Below, piece after piece: positions 25,348 through 35,053 of a stretch of 64,000 nucleotides of DNA. This stretch comes from Caldisphaera lagunensis DSM 15908. GTDB taxonomy: Archaea; Thermoproteota; Thermoprotei_A; Sulfolobales; Acidilobaceae. A program made the translations under genes and the position numbers. The notes below the pieces were generated by a model, which was given only the letters and a program-made list of their open reading frames with translations, did no database searches and was not told where the DNA came from. The stretch is from contig NC_019791.1 of NCBI RefSeq assembly GCF_000317795.1, positions 558,001 through 622,000 of the forward strand, read 5' to 3'. How positions within the stretch are numbered: the first letter of the stretch is position 1; the number at the start of each line of letters is the position of its first letter.

Positions 25348-28104
25348 ATGGGTTATTACATTTTGGATTCATTAGAAATTGAAAACTTTTTAAGCCATAA
25401 AAATACCAAAATTAATTTTTCATCAGGCAGTTTAGCATTTGTTGGCGAAAATGGTGCTGGAAAAAGTAGTATTTTAGAGGCATTATATTTTGCGTTAACT
25501 TTAAAGCCTTGGAGGGATAGGGCATATTTAATAAATGCAAATTCAAAAAAGGCTGTAGTAAAGATTAGATTAAAAGAGCTTGAAGGAAATGATATGCTGG
25601 AATTAAGAGTAGATCTTGCAAAAAAAGGAAATGATAGCTTTACAACGGAAGTTATTTTAAAGAGAAATAATAAAGTTGAAGCAACAAGACAAGAAGATTA
25701 TAAGAGATTAGTAAAACAATACCTTAACATGCAATCAGTTCCAGATATTACTGATTTTTTGCAAAGTTCAATAATAGTTAAGCAAAATACATTAAATGAA
25801 ATAGCAAGCAAAATGACAGATAACAAAAAAGATTTCAAAGAATTAATAGAAAGAGCTTTAGGTATAGAATCTTATAAAGATGCCGAAGAGGGCCTAAAGA
25901 AAGTTGATATTAGATCTGAAAACCAAAGTATTGGTTTAATTTATAACATTAAACAAAGGCATCTTGACGAAGTGAATAAAAATATTGTAAGCAAAAAACA
26001 GGAATATGATATGATTATAAATAAAATAAATGAGATAAAAATTGAGATACAAAAGAAAGATAGGGAAAAACAAGAATTAGAAAATTTAATAAATAGCCTT
26101 AAAAAGCAGTTGGATGAAGAACAAGATAAAGTTTTAGAATTGAATTCTTTGAGAACAAGAAAAGAAGAGCTTTTGAAGTATTTGAATAAAAGGCAAAAAG
26201 AAATAGAAGAATTGCAAAAAGAAATAGAAGAATTGCAAAAAGAAATAGAAAATATTGAAAGTCAAAAAAGTGTAGCAGATTTATATGATAAGCTAAATGA
26301 ATATGATAGTCTATCAATGGAATTTAAAGATCTGGAAAGCAAAATAAAGGAATTGGAATTTATAAAAAATAACTATGAACAAATGATAAAATATCAAGAA
26401 TATGAAGAAAAATACAACGGATTGAATAGGGAAAGGGATGAAATAAATGATAAATTAAAAAAAGTCGAGATTAGTTTAAATTACTATAATAATTTATACA
26501 AGGAATATAAAAACAGAATAAATAAAATTAAAAATTTGAAAAATAATTTTAGGGAATTTGCAAATATTGATGTTGAAAAAGATTTAGATCAATTTATAAA
26601 TCAAATTAATGAAGAAATTAAACAAATAAATAATGAGAAAGAAGAATTAGATAAAAAGATTAATAATATAAAAGAAGAGATTATAAAAAGGGAAACTGAA
26701 ATTAAAAGAATGAAGGAGTATTTAAATGTATTAAACAATGAAGATGAAAAAAGTGTTGAATGCCCAGTTTGTCATACCAAGTTATCTGGAAAAACAATTG
26801 AAGATCTTAGAAATAACTATCTTAATGAAATAAATATTCATACAAACGAGCTTGACAAATTAAAAAAAGAAAGAGAATTATTAGATAAAAGTCAAAGAGA
26901 AATTGATGATAAACAAAATAAAATAAAGAATCTTATGCAAGAGATTACAATTTTTAAAGAACAAATAACCGAAGAAATGAAAGAGTCTGGTAAAAAAGCA
27001 AATGAACTAAGCTTGAATAAGAAAGAACTAGAACAAAAGTTAAATGAGATATCTGATAATCTTGATGATATTAAAGCCTTTCATGAACAATATTTAGCTG
27101 CAAAGGTTAACCTTGAAAAGAGTAAAATTGATTTAAGTAAAATTAATGAGAAGATAAATGAATATGAAGAAATGAAAAAAAGGTATTCAGATTTAGATAA
27201 TAGTTTGAAAAATTTACTTAAACTCATTTTAGATACAACTAAAGTTAATAATGTAAGAAAGGCAAGAGAAATAATAAATAATGCAAGAGCAAAATATATG
27301 GGATTAGAAAATATTAAAAATAGTCTAATGAAAAATAATGAGGAATTAATATCTATGAAAAATGATTTAAATGATAACATGGTTGAATATAAAAATATTG
27401 AAGAAAAAATAAATCAATTTAAAAATATTGAAGAAAAAATAAATGAATTAAAGAATGAAATAGATGGCAAGATGATTTCATATCAAAATATTCTGAAGGA
27501 TATTAGTAGACTTGAAGGTGAAAAGAAAAATAATGAGGATAATGCAAACAAATTAGAAAATGAAATTAAGGCGTTAGAAGAGATAAAGAATAAAATAATT
27601 GTTGGATTGGCATCTATTAACGTATTTAATAAGGTTCAAAGATCTCTTTATAATAATGCCTTAATAGCGCTTGAAAATGAAATGAATAATGTATTTTCAA
27701 AGTTTGGACTAGATTATTCTAGGATTGAGATCAGGGAAAACCAAGATGGAAATATAGGTGTATATGTAATAGATAGGAATGGTAATGAAAGGCCAATATC
27801 CGTATTAAGCGGAGGAGAACAAAGTGTTATAGCATTGGCATTTGTTATAGCGTTAAATAAGATAATTCAAGCCAAAATAGGTTTTTTAGCCTTAGATGAA
27901 CCAACAGAGAGTTTAGATGAGCAGAGAAGAAAGATATTGATAGAAATCTTAAGTAAATTAACAGAAAGCAATGATAACTTACCTCCACCAATTTATCAAT
28001 TATTAGTAATAACACATCATAATGATATAATGGAAAGCATTGATCAAGTATGCAATGTAGCAAAAGAAGATGGTATCTCTAAAGTTATATGTGAAGGTGA
28101 TTAG
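25348..28104 (+). CDS. rad50: Rad50 SMC-like ATPase
   Basis: 918 residues. Walker A GENGAGKSS (33-41), a long coiled coil (about 180-780), the zinc hook CPVC (472-475) at its apex, and at the C-terminus the LSGGEQS signature and Walker B FLALDEPTESLD. It tethers DNA ends and controls Mre11. The coiled coil holds two DNA tandem duplications: a 21-bp unit coding EIEELQK at 26200-26241 and a 30-bp unit at 27391-27450. Many antisense leucine-rich frames on the other strand are artefacts of the coiled coil. Confidence 0.97.
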   Translation: MGYYILDSLEIENFLSHKNTKINFSSGSLAFVGENGAGKSSILEALYFALTLKPWRDRAYLINANSKKAVVKIRLKELEGNDMLELRVDLAKKGNDSFTTEVILKRNNKVEATRQEDYKRLVKQYLNMQSVPDITDFLQSSIIVKQNTLNEIASKMTDNKKDFKELIERALGIESYKDAEEGLKKVDIRSENQSIGLIYNIKQRHLDEVNKNIVSKKQEYDMIINKINEIKIEIQKKDREKQELENLINSLKKQLDEEQDKVLELNSLRTRKEELLKYLNKRQKEIEELQKEIEELQKEIENIESQKSVADLYDKLNEYDSLSMEFKDLESKIKELEFIKNNYEQMIKYQEYEEKYNGLNRERDEINDKLKKVEISLNYYNNLYKEYKNRINKIKNLKNNFREFANIDVEKDLDQFINQINEEIKQINNEKEELDKKINNIKEEIIKRETEIKRMKEYLNVLNNEDEKSVECPVCHTKLSGKTIEDLRNNYLNEINIHTNELDKLKKERELLDKSQREIDDKQNKIKNLMQEITIFKEQITEEMKESGKKANELSLNKKELEQKLNEISDNLDDIKAFHEQYLAAKVNLEKSKIDLSKINEKINEYEEMKKRYSDLDNSLKNLLKLILDTTKVNNVRKAREIINNARAKYMGLENIKNSLMKNNEELISMKNDLNDNMVEYKNIEEKINQFKNIEEKINELKNEIDGKMISYQNILKDISRLEGEKKNNEDNANKLENEIKALEEIKNKIIVGLASINVFNKVQRSLYNNALIALENEMNNVFSKFGLDYSRIEIRENQDGNIGVYVIDRNGNERPISVLSGGEQSVIALAFVIALNKIIQAKIGFLALDEPTESLDEQRRKILIEILSKLTESNDNLPPPIYQLLVITHHNDIMESIDQVCNVAKEDGISKVICEGD
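26200..26250 (+). repeat. 21-bp tandem repeat in rad50 coiled coil
   Basis: Two perfect 21-bp copies plus 9 bases of a third encode the heptad EIEELQK. One unit is exactly one coiled-coil heptad, so insertion or loss preserves register. Confidence 0.8.
27391..27450 (+). repeat. 30-bp tandem repeat in rad50 coiled coil
   Basis: Two near-identical 30-bp copies (the first 24 bases identical) encode two 10-residue units around KNIEEKINQF and KNIEEKINEL. Ten residues is not a heptad multiple, so the duplication shifts the heptad phase. Confidence 0.75.
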
Positions 28105-28106
28105 GA

Positions 28107-29264
28107 ATGGATTCTACTTTAATAAATTCAACATTAAAAAATAAAGATATTATATTAGATATTATTAAGAAAAACCCAAAGAGTCAATGTAATATAAAAT
28201 GGAATCCTTTGCCTGAAAAAGTTGATTATGATATCGAAGTTTCCGCAGAAGATGGAGGAGATATGATTTCGGAGTTTGATACATTTACATTATATGTAGT
28301 AAAATCATGGGCTAAAACGTTTAATAACAATCTTAAACCAATAGAAAATGCTTTGATAGGTCTTTTATTACCTCCTAAATATACAATGTTAAGAGTTTCA
28401 TTGTATAGGGAAATAATTGAGGCAAAATCATCATTAAATGCCATACCTAAAAATGGTATCGCTTTTTTTGATGGAAGCCTTACTCCTTTAATAGCATGGT
28501 GGAGACCTAGCGCTTCAATAAAAAATGGAGAAGAACTTGATATATTATTAGAAGAGGCTGATAATGAGTTAAAAAACGGGGGTTATTTTATTAATAAAAT
28601 AGATGATTTATTAAATGAGTCATTATATCATCCATTAATACCGTTAATGCTTATGGATAAGGAGCAAAAAGATCAATTAAAACCCATGATAGATGCTTTT
28701 TTAGCCATGGAGATATTAGAAAAATTATATTTGTATAAAATATTATTAGAAAAAATATTTGAAAACAATTCATTACCAATTTTTATATCAAAGACTAGCA
28801 GATCAACTAGATTATGTAATTCAAATTTACCAGATGTGCATATAATTAAAAAAATGGTAAGATCAGAGCCAGGTTATGTCTATTGGGATGGAAGCTTAAA
28901 CATGGGGGCATCAAATATAATTGGAGAAAAAAATATGAAAAAAATGTTCCCTAAACTAGGAGGAATAGAAGATTTTTATGAAAATAGATTGGGTATGGTA
29001 AGATTCTATGCAAGGTTCCAGCATGGAGCACCAATTTTACAAGTAGAAGCTTTATTTGATCAAAATAAGGGAATTCCTGATACTGAAGATTTTATTAATC
29101 AAGTCATTTCAAAAATAATTTTGATACCATTACAACAGGGCTATCCTACATCTCTAGTTTTTGCCCATAAGAATGCAGAAATTACTCATGATGATATGGA
29201 AGCCTTAATAAAAGTAGCAGGTATTGAGGGGGAGTTAAAGGAAAGGAGCATGTTATTGTATTAG
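28107..29264 (+). CDS. nurA: NurA 5'-3' nuclease
   Basis: 385 residues. The pattern fits NurA: VSAEDGGDMISEFDTF near residue 45 (motif I acidic residues), IAFFDGSLTPLIAWW near 115, YVYWDGSLN near 255, and the C-terminal RFYARFQHGAPILQVEA containing the late His used for catalysis. NurA is an Mn2+-dependent nuclease that works in the HerA channel to resect ends. It starts 2 bp after rad50, and its stop is 12 bp before herA, so all four repair genes are one operon. The family is divergent, and the assignment rests on motifs plus context. Confidence 0.85.
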   Translation: MDSTLINSTLKNKDIILDIIKKNPKSQCNIKWNPLPEKVDYDIEVSAEDGGDMISEFDTFTLYVVKSWAKTFNNNLKPIENALIGLLLPPKYTMLRVSLYREIIEAKSSLNAIPKNGIAFFDGSLTPLIAWWRPSASIKNGEELDILLEEADNELKNGGYFINKIDDLLNESLYHPLIPLMLMDKEQKDQLKPMIDAFLAMEILEKLYLYKILLEKIFENNSLPIFISKTSRSTRLCNSNLPDVHIIKKMVRSEPGYVYWDGSLNMGASNIIGEKNMKKMFPKLGGIEDFYENRLGMVRFYARFQHGAPILQVEALFDQNKGIPDTEDFINQVISKIILIPLQQGYPTSLVFAHKNAEITHDDMEALIKVAGIEGELKERSMLLY

Positions 29265-29276
29265 GGGGGAAATAAA

Positions 29277-30815
29277 ATGAGTTGTGGAGAAAATCTGGTA
29301 GGATGGATTGTCGGTGAAAGTAGTCCTGCAAGAAGTCTTGTAATATTTTCTCATGATAGCAAGTCTAATTTATCAGCAGGCATGTATTTGGTTACAGAAA
29401 CACCTAAAGGTTGTGTTTTAGGTATATTAGAAAGCCTAGTATCAGGAAGCAGATTATTGCCTAATAGCGTTACAGATCCCAATTCTGTGAATTCCGTAAT
29501 AAGTGCTATAAATCAAAATGAAATGCTCGGAGAAACTTATTTAAAAGGAAACGTTATGTGGTTAAGTTATTTGGACGCATTAAAAAATGGATCTATAGAT
29601 TCTCCTAAGGTTCCACCATTTCCAGGGACAATAGTTTATTCTGCAAAAAAAGAAGATTTGGAAAACATATTTTCACCAAATGAGAAGGGATGGATTAAAA
29701 TAGGAAAACTTTCAACTATAGATGTTGATTATAAAATTAATATAAATAAATTGCAAAGACATTTGGCAATTCTAGCTGTGACCGGTGGAGGAAAAAGCAA
29801 TACAGTATGTATATTGTCAAGAAATATAATAAAGGAATTAGATGGAACAGTTGTTTTGTTCGATATGCATGGAGAATATGGAGATCTTGGATTAGGTGAT
29901 AAGGCAAATATTAGGAAACCTATTATTAATCCGGCGAAGCTATCATTTGAAGAAATTAAGGATCTATCTAGGTTACCAGAAAATGCAATAAACCAAGAAA
30001 GAATATTAAGACGTGCTTGGTTAAAAACAATGGATGAATATAAAAAGGGGCAGATATCAGCTGCAGATTTTATGGAAAAATTATATGAAAATGCTAAAGA
30101 AGAAAAAGGTGACGCTAATAAAAGAGAAGTTGATGGAGCGCTTAATAAACTTGAAGACATAAAATCTATGTATGATGAAGTAATAGATCCAAACGCACCT
30201 TTAGAGTTAAAAGAGATCATTGAGCCTGGAAAGCTTACAATATTTGATTTGAGCGAATTAGATGAAATAGGTGCAGATGCTATCGTTAGTCATTTTCTAA
30301 GAAGATTATTGCAAGAAAGGAAGTTATGGAAGAGAACAAAATCTGGAAATGCTACCGGATATCCTGTACCAGCATTTACTGTTATAGAGGAAGCCCACAT
30401 ACTTATACCCAATAAAAGAAATACTCTAACATCTTACTGGGCCTCTAGGATTGCTAGAGAAGGTAGGAAATTTGGAGTTGGGCTAATTTTAGTAAGTCAG
30501 AGACCAAAGAATGTAAATCCTGATGTATTAAGCCAAACAAATAATAAAATAATTTTAAAAATAGTTGAGCCTCAAGACATAGAATACGTTCAAGATGCTA
30601 GCGAAGAATTAAGCCAAGACTTAGCAGATTTATTGCCTGGGTTAAATCCAGGAGAGGCTATAATAATTGGTAGCATGGCCAAATTGCCAGCTTTAGTTAA
30701 GATAGAACTTTGCAACAGCAAAAAGTCAGGAGGAGACATTGATATAGTATCAGAGTGGAGCAATATTAATAAAAGCAACGAATCTATTGATGAAGATCTT
30801 AAATCCGTCTTTTGA
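29277..30815 (+). CDS. herA: HerA DNA translocase/helicase
   Basis: 512 residues. N-terminal HAS-barrel (about 1-140), then a FtsK/HerA-type ATPase with Walker A AVTGGGKSNT (near 165) and Walker B AFTVIEEAHILIP, followed by the arginine-bearing WASRIAREGRKFGVGLILVSQRP. HerA forms a hexamer that pumps DNA into NurA and so pairs with the preceding gene. An AGGGGGGAAA sequence precedes the ATG, a strong ribosome-binding site. Confidence 0.95.
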   Translation: MSCGENLVGWIVGESSPARSLVIFSHDSKSNLSAGMYLVTETPKGCVLGILESLVSGSRLLPNSVTDPNSVNSVISAINQNEMLGETYLKGNVMWLSYLDALKNGSIDSPKVPPFPGTIVYSAKKEDLENIFSPNEKGWIKIGKLSTIDVDYKININKLQRHLAILAVTGGGKSNTVCILSRNIIKELDGTVVLFDMHGEYGDLGLGDKANIRKPIINPAKLSFEEIKDLSRLPENAINQERILRRAWLKTMDEYKKGQISAADFMEKLYENAKEEKGDANKREVDGALNKLEDIKSMYDEVIDPNAPLELKEIIEPGKLTIFDLSELDEIGADAIVSHFLRRLLQERKLWKRTKSGNATGYPVPAFTVIEEAHILIPNKRNTLTSYWASRIAREGRKFGVGLILVSQRPKNVNPDVLSQTNNKIILKIVEPQDIEYVQDASEELSQDLADLLPGLNPGEAIIIGSMAKLPALVKIELCNSKKSGGDIDIVSEWSNINKSNESIDEDLKSVF

Positions 30816-30895
30816 TTATAGAAAAGTATTCCAAAGGTTGATAAAAGCTTAAATTTCTTTTAGTATTATAAAAAACGTGGCGATGCATAAATAAG

Positions 30896-33580
30896 ATGAA
30901 CGCATATAATAGAATTCGGGGAACAAAGGCGCACAAAATTCTTATAATTACCTTAGTTGTTCTTATTATTTTTTCACTAGGTTATTATATTTCTTCATAC
31001 CATATTAAAAATAAATCAGTAGAGCTAGAATCCCTTAGACCTATTTCTCCCGCTTCTCTGATGGTTGTTGCAGGACAGAATTTAACAGTATATTTGCCGA
31101 ATTTTAAAAATAATGAAAATGAATATGCTCTAATATTTGTAGGTAATGGTTCTATAGTGAATGCTACAAATAATTATGCAATATTAAATTATGTATATCC
31201 TGGAAATTATTTAATTTATTACGAATTATATCAAAATGGTTTTCTTATAGGAGAATCTGAAAATAATTTGATGAAAATTGTTGTTACTCCTAATATACCA
31301 TTAAACTTATCCCAATACCTTACAGTTCCAACAATTACATTTAATTCAACAGAAAACCCGACAGCACCCTTATTTAATGTATCTCAAAAAATTTATTTGA
31401 TAGGAAGCTTTTTGCAACCACCATCTGGTCAAAACATGACAATATATGAATATGTATGGAACTTTGGTAATGGAACAATAAAAACAATATTAGCAAATCA
31501 AACAACATTATTACCTGAAGAAAATCCAGTTGTTGTTTATAATAAACCTGGTTTATATGCTGTATCATTAACAATAATAACTAAAAACGTTTCATCTGGG
31601 AAAACATATAACTATACAACATATCAAAGCATTGCAGTATCATCAAGATCATTATCCTTTAATATATTTACAACTTATTTTGATACACCAAATTCAAAGC
31701 TAATTATTTCTGCAGAAAATGTTCCAGGAGGTCCATATAGCTTTGACCCTCAAATAGATTATGATGCGATAGGATTTGAAGAGCTTTTAAACATATATTC
31801 TACATTAGTTATTTATAATGGTTCATCAACAACGTCTTTCCTACCAATGGCAGCAGCTTATTTACCAACTGTTGGTAATTGGTCAAACATAACTGCTAGA
31901 TATTTATATGGAGCAATTTCACCAAATTATACAGTTTACATATTTAAAATAAGACCTGGTTTGTATTTCTCTAATGGAGATCCATTAACAGCATATGATG
32001 TATGGTATTCATTTATAAGAGATATGTTATTTGCAGGAGGAACACCAGGTACTCCAGGTTGGATATTAACACAATACCTTATACCAAATTATACACCATT
32101 TACCTCAGTTATTACTTCACCAAATGATACACAAGGATTTGATGAAATAATGAATGCAATAACTTATAATAATCAAACAGATACAGTAACTTTCCATCTA
32201 TATAAACCAACAGCTCCTCAATTCTTATTTACTGCATTAGCTGACCCTGAAGGAACAGGTATATTGGATGCTAAATGGTTAGAACAAATAGGGGCAGGAA
32301 TTAATTTCACACCAGCTGGATTTTATGCATATCAACAACAAGCAAATGAAGGTAATTATAATACACAAGTACAATGGAACCCAATATCATCTGGACCATA
32401 CATGATCAAATCTTATACCCCTGGAGAAAGCGTTGTTTTATCACCAAATCCATATTGGCCCACAAATATTTCATACATACCTAAACCAAATGATACTGTT
32501 ATAATATATTGGGTTAAAGATCCAAATACTGCATATGAAATGTTTGCATCTGGACAAGCTGATATAGTAACTTTCTTACCGTCTAATTACATAGTTCCGC
32601 TAGAGCAATTAGAATCTGAAGGACAAGCATCTTTATATGAATTTCCTAGCTTAAATGAATATATTTTTGCATTTACTTCTAACATAAATAATACAATATT
32701 ATCTTCATTAAATCCCTCATATCATATACCTAGTTATTATTTTGCAAATCCATTGGTTAGAAAAGCATTTGCTTATGCATTTAATTACACACAGTTCATT
32801 AATAATATATTGGGTAATGCTAAATATCACTTTAACTTTGGGGAACAAATTTGTGGTGTGATAATTCAAGGACTTCCATATTATGTTCCTCCATCAGAAT
32901 TAAGTAATTGCCCAACATTTAACTTAACATATGCAAAGCAATTAATGGAAGAATCAGGATTTTATAATATCTCAGTAAACTTCCCAATTATTGTATCAAG
33001 TGGTGATACAGTTGATTTCACAGCAGCAGAGATGTGGGCACAAGCATTACATGAAATGGATCCAAACATAAATGCTGTTCCCTTATATATGCCGCAAACA
33101 ACGATAATGTCATATCAAATACCTGGACAAAATCCAATGCCAATTTATAATCTTGAGTGGGTACCGGATTATCCTTTAGCAAGTGATTTTGTTAATGCAT
33201 TATATCTTTTATCTGGGGATTATGCTGCTCCTAATGGATGGAATGTTTCCTATTTTGAGAACTTAAGCAAATACTTTGCATCTCAAGGAAATACTTTTCT
33301 TGCTAATCTATTTGAAAATGAATCTGAACAATATGAAGAATTAAATAATTTAATAATTATGGCAAATAATGCAGCTTTGCAAGGTAATACCTCTTTAGCT
33401 TCATTATATTACAAAGAAGCAGAACAACTTGCTATAGATCAGTATCTATATGTATATGAATATCAACCAAACTTGCAATGGGTAATAAAGCCATATATGT
33501 ATGCTTTTAATAACCAAATAAGCTATCAAGAAAATCCCATAAATGCAGAGGATTCAGTATTTTATTGGTGGTTTAAATAG
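30896..33580 (+). CDS. PKD-fused family-5 solute-binding protein, paralogue 1
   Basis: 894 residues: an N-terminal membrane helix (about 17-38) anchoring the protein outside the cell, two PKD-like beta domains (about 55-130 with NGSIVNATNNYAILNYVYPGNY, and 150-240 with VWNFGNGT... and YAVSLTIITKNVSSGK), then a SBP_bac_5 dipeptide/oligopeptide-binding fold (about 255-890, with FNISPNYTVYIFKI and YDVWYSFIRDM). N-X-S/T sequons are many. It lacks permease and ATPase genes nearby. Long segments are nearly identical at DNA level to the paralogues at 44290 and 50835. The ATG is preceded only by AATAAG. Confidence 0.85.
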   Translation: MNAYNRIRGTKAHKILIITLVVLIIFSLGYYISSYHIKNKSVELESLRPISPASLMVVAGQNLTVYLPNFKNNENEYALIFVGNGSIVNATNNYAILNYVYPGNYLIYYELYQNGFLIGESENNLMKIVVTPNIPLNLSQYLTVPTITFNSTENPTAPLFNVSQKIYLIGSFLQPPSGQNMTIYEYVWNFGNGTIKTILANQTTLLPEENPVVVYNKPGLYAVSLTIITKNVSSGKTYNYTTYQSIAVSSRSLSFNIFTTYFDTPNSKLIISAENVPGGPYSFDPQIDYDAIGFEELLNIYSTLVIYNGSSTTSFLPMAAAYLPTVGNWSNITARYLYGAISPNYTVYIFKIRPGLYFSNGDPLTAYDVWYSFIRDMLFAGGTPGTPGWILTQYLIPNYTPFTSVITSPNDTQGFDEIMNAITYNNQTDTVTFHLYKPTAPQFLFTALADPEGTGILDAKWLEQIGAGINFTPAGFYAYQQQANEGNYNTQVQWNPISSGPYMIKSYTPGESVVLSPNPYWPTNISYIPKPNDTVIIYWVKDPNTAYEMFASGQADIVTFLPSNYIVPLEQLESEGQASLYEFPSLNEYIFAFTSNINNTILSSLNPSYHIPSYYFANPLVRKAFAYAFNYTQFINNILGNAKYHFNFGEQICGVIIQGLPYYVPPSELSNCPTFNLTYAKQLMEESGFYNISVNFPIIVSSGDTVDFTAAEMWAQALHEMDPNINAVPLYMPQTTIMSYQIPGQNPMPIYNLEWVPDYPLASDFVNALYLLSGDYAAPNGWNVSYFENLSKYFASQGNTFLANLFENESEQYEELNNLIIMANNAALQGNTSLASLYYKEAEQLAIDQYLYVYEYQPNLQWVIKPYMYAFNNQISYQENPINAEDSVFYWWFK

Positions 33581-33631
33581 GTTTATTAAATTCTTTTATA
33601 TTTGATTTTTAATTACAGATAAGGGATAAGT

Positions 33632-34492
33632 TTGGAAATATTTGAATTTGAACCATTTAAAGGAATCGCGCTATTACCAAAAGAATCTAAAAGTATAATA
33701 AAAAATGAACAAGCTACAATTAATTGTGGAAGGGATAGAGCAGATTATATAAATAAAGAAAATGATAAAATTATAATTAAATTCAATGAAAAAATATTTG
33801 AGATAGATTATGATGTATTAGAAAAACATGTTAATAGAAGATCTGTGCTTTTAATCGATAAAGATTATTATGAGGCAGAGGTAAGAAGTACAAACAATTA
33901 TTATAAATTGGTTCCCGTTAATGATACATATTATACCACTCTTGAGATTAATGGAATACATATGCATAGAATAAAAGGTATTACCCCGATGGAAGACGCG
34001 AAAAGAAAAGTTGAGGTAGCAGCTGTAAGAAAGGGGGTCAGAGTATTAGAAATAGGAACTGGTCTTGGATATACAGCAATAAATTCCCTAAAATTTGGGG
34101 CCAGAGAGGTTATTACAATAGAAAAAGATCAAAATGTTTTATGGTTGGCAGAAAGAAATCCATGGAGTTATGAATTAAATTCTGAAAAAATTAAAATTAT
34201 TTTGGGGAATGCATTTGATATAATAAAAGATTTTAATAATGAATTTGACATAATTATACATGATCCACCTCGGTTTACATCAAATAGTAGTGAATTATAT
34301 TCAATAGAATTTTATAAATATCTTTATTCCGCATTAAAAAGAAATGGTGTATTATTCCATTATACTGGAGAACCGGGTAGAGTTAAAGGTAAAGGTTTTC
34401 CATTAAAAATATCGGGCAAATTAAAAGATGTAGGATTTGAGGTATTGAGATATGATAGCATAGCAATGGGTATTAAAGCTATAAAGAAATAA
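33632..34492 (+). CDS. Archaeal SAM-dependent methyltransferase (COG2521-like)
   Basis: 286 residues. The Rossmann motif I is VRVLEIGTGLGYTAI, then ITIEKDQNVLWLAERNPW, then IIIHDPPRFTS (a DPPR[FY] motif), then GVLFHYTGEPGRVKGKGF. The N-terminal 130 residues are a beta-rich extra part typical of this archaeal family, which is related to spermidine-synthase-type folds. Substrate unknown; the DPP motif suggests a base or protein methyltransferase. The TTG at 33632 follows AAGGGATAAG. It is 51 bp downstream of the binding protein, but relation to it is not evident. Confidence 0.75.
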   Translation: MEIFEFEPFKGIALLPKESKSIIKNEQATINCGRDRADYINKENDKIIIKFNEKIFEIDYDVLEKHVNRRSVLLIDKDYYEAEVRSTNNYYKLVPVNDTYYTTLEINGIHMHRIKGITPMEDAKRKVEVAAVRKGVRVLEIGTGLGYTAINSLKFGAREVITIEKDQNVLWLAERNPWSYELNSEKIKIILGNAFDIIKDFNNEFDIIIHDPPRFTSNSSELYSIEFYKYLYSALKRNGVLFHYTGEPGRVKGKGFPLKISGKLKDVGFEVLRYDSIAMGIKAIKK

Positions 34493-34499
34493 TTCAAAA

Positions 34500-34871
34500 T
34501 CAATGTTTTGAAAATAACCTTTCATAAACTGCAAGCATATTAGAATAAAGAACTTCTCCCATTGTTAAATCTTTCAAAAATTTTGGCGGTATTGATGAAT
34601 AGTTTTCGCTAACATATGCTTTTATATTATTTTCTTTAATTAAATTATATGAAGGACTGCAATAGGATCCATGGGCTGCAATTATTACATTTGCTTTATG
34701 TTTTATACATCCTTTTATAAATTCTGGTCTTTTTATTTTAGCATTTAATGCAGGATTTTCTTCAATTACTACGGGTTTATCATTTAATTTTTCAAATATA
34801 GCTAAATATTTTGCCCTAGAAGTTATTGTTATTTTGTTATCATCGCTTAGCGGAATACAAATCTTTTCCAA
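34500..34871 (-). CDS. NifX/DINB-like (dinitrogenase Fe-Mo cofactor biosynthesis fold) protein
   Basis: 123 residues with the RNase H-like NifX/NafY pattern: KICIPLSDDNKITITSRAKYLAIFEKLND (N-terminal beta strands), VVIEENPALN, and ANVIIAAHGSYCSPSYNLIKENNIKAYV where the family has a GxGxxAxxxLxxxGIxVY-like segment. No nitrogenase gene is present, as is common for archaeal stand-alone members, so the function is not nitrogen fixation. It converges with the methyltransferase gene. A palindrome cluster lies upstream at 34934-34957. Confidence 0.55.
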   Translation of the reverse strand: MEKICIPLSDDNKITITSRAKYLAIFEKLNDKPVVIEENPALNAKIKRPEFIKGCIKHKANVIIAAHGSYCSPSYNLIKENNIKAYVSENYSSIPPKFLKDLTMGEVLYSNMLAVYERLFSKH

Positions 34872-34933
34872 TATTATCCTCTGTTTTTATTATTAATTAG
34901 ATAGTTTTAAGCTTTTCTAAAAATGAAGTGCTA

Positions 34934-34957
34934 ATAGTGAACTATGCAGTTAACTGC
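34934..34957. promoter_or_regulatory. Palindromic cluster upstream of NifX-like gene
   Basis: ATAGT-GA-ACTAT (34934-34945) abuts the perfect 12-bp palindrome GCAGTTAACTGC (34946-34957). It is 63 bp before the 34871 start on the minus strand, in a 182-bp gap that otherwise holds no gene. It may be an operator, or a terminator for mscS from the other side. Confidence 0.4.
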
Positions 34958-35053
34958 TTGGTTTACTGGTGCATTAAACAAAACCTTAATCTTAAACTTA
35001 TTAATTTATTAAAAAATATTATAAATTTCTAAGCTTAAATTAAATTAAGAAAC

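Noticed and set aside
26099-26317. Leucine/phenylalanine-rich ORFs antisense to rad50 (also 27081-27380)
   Set aside because: Reverse reading of Lys/Glu-rich coiled-coil codons gives Phe/Leu; this is a known artefact.
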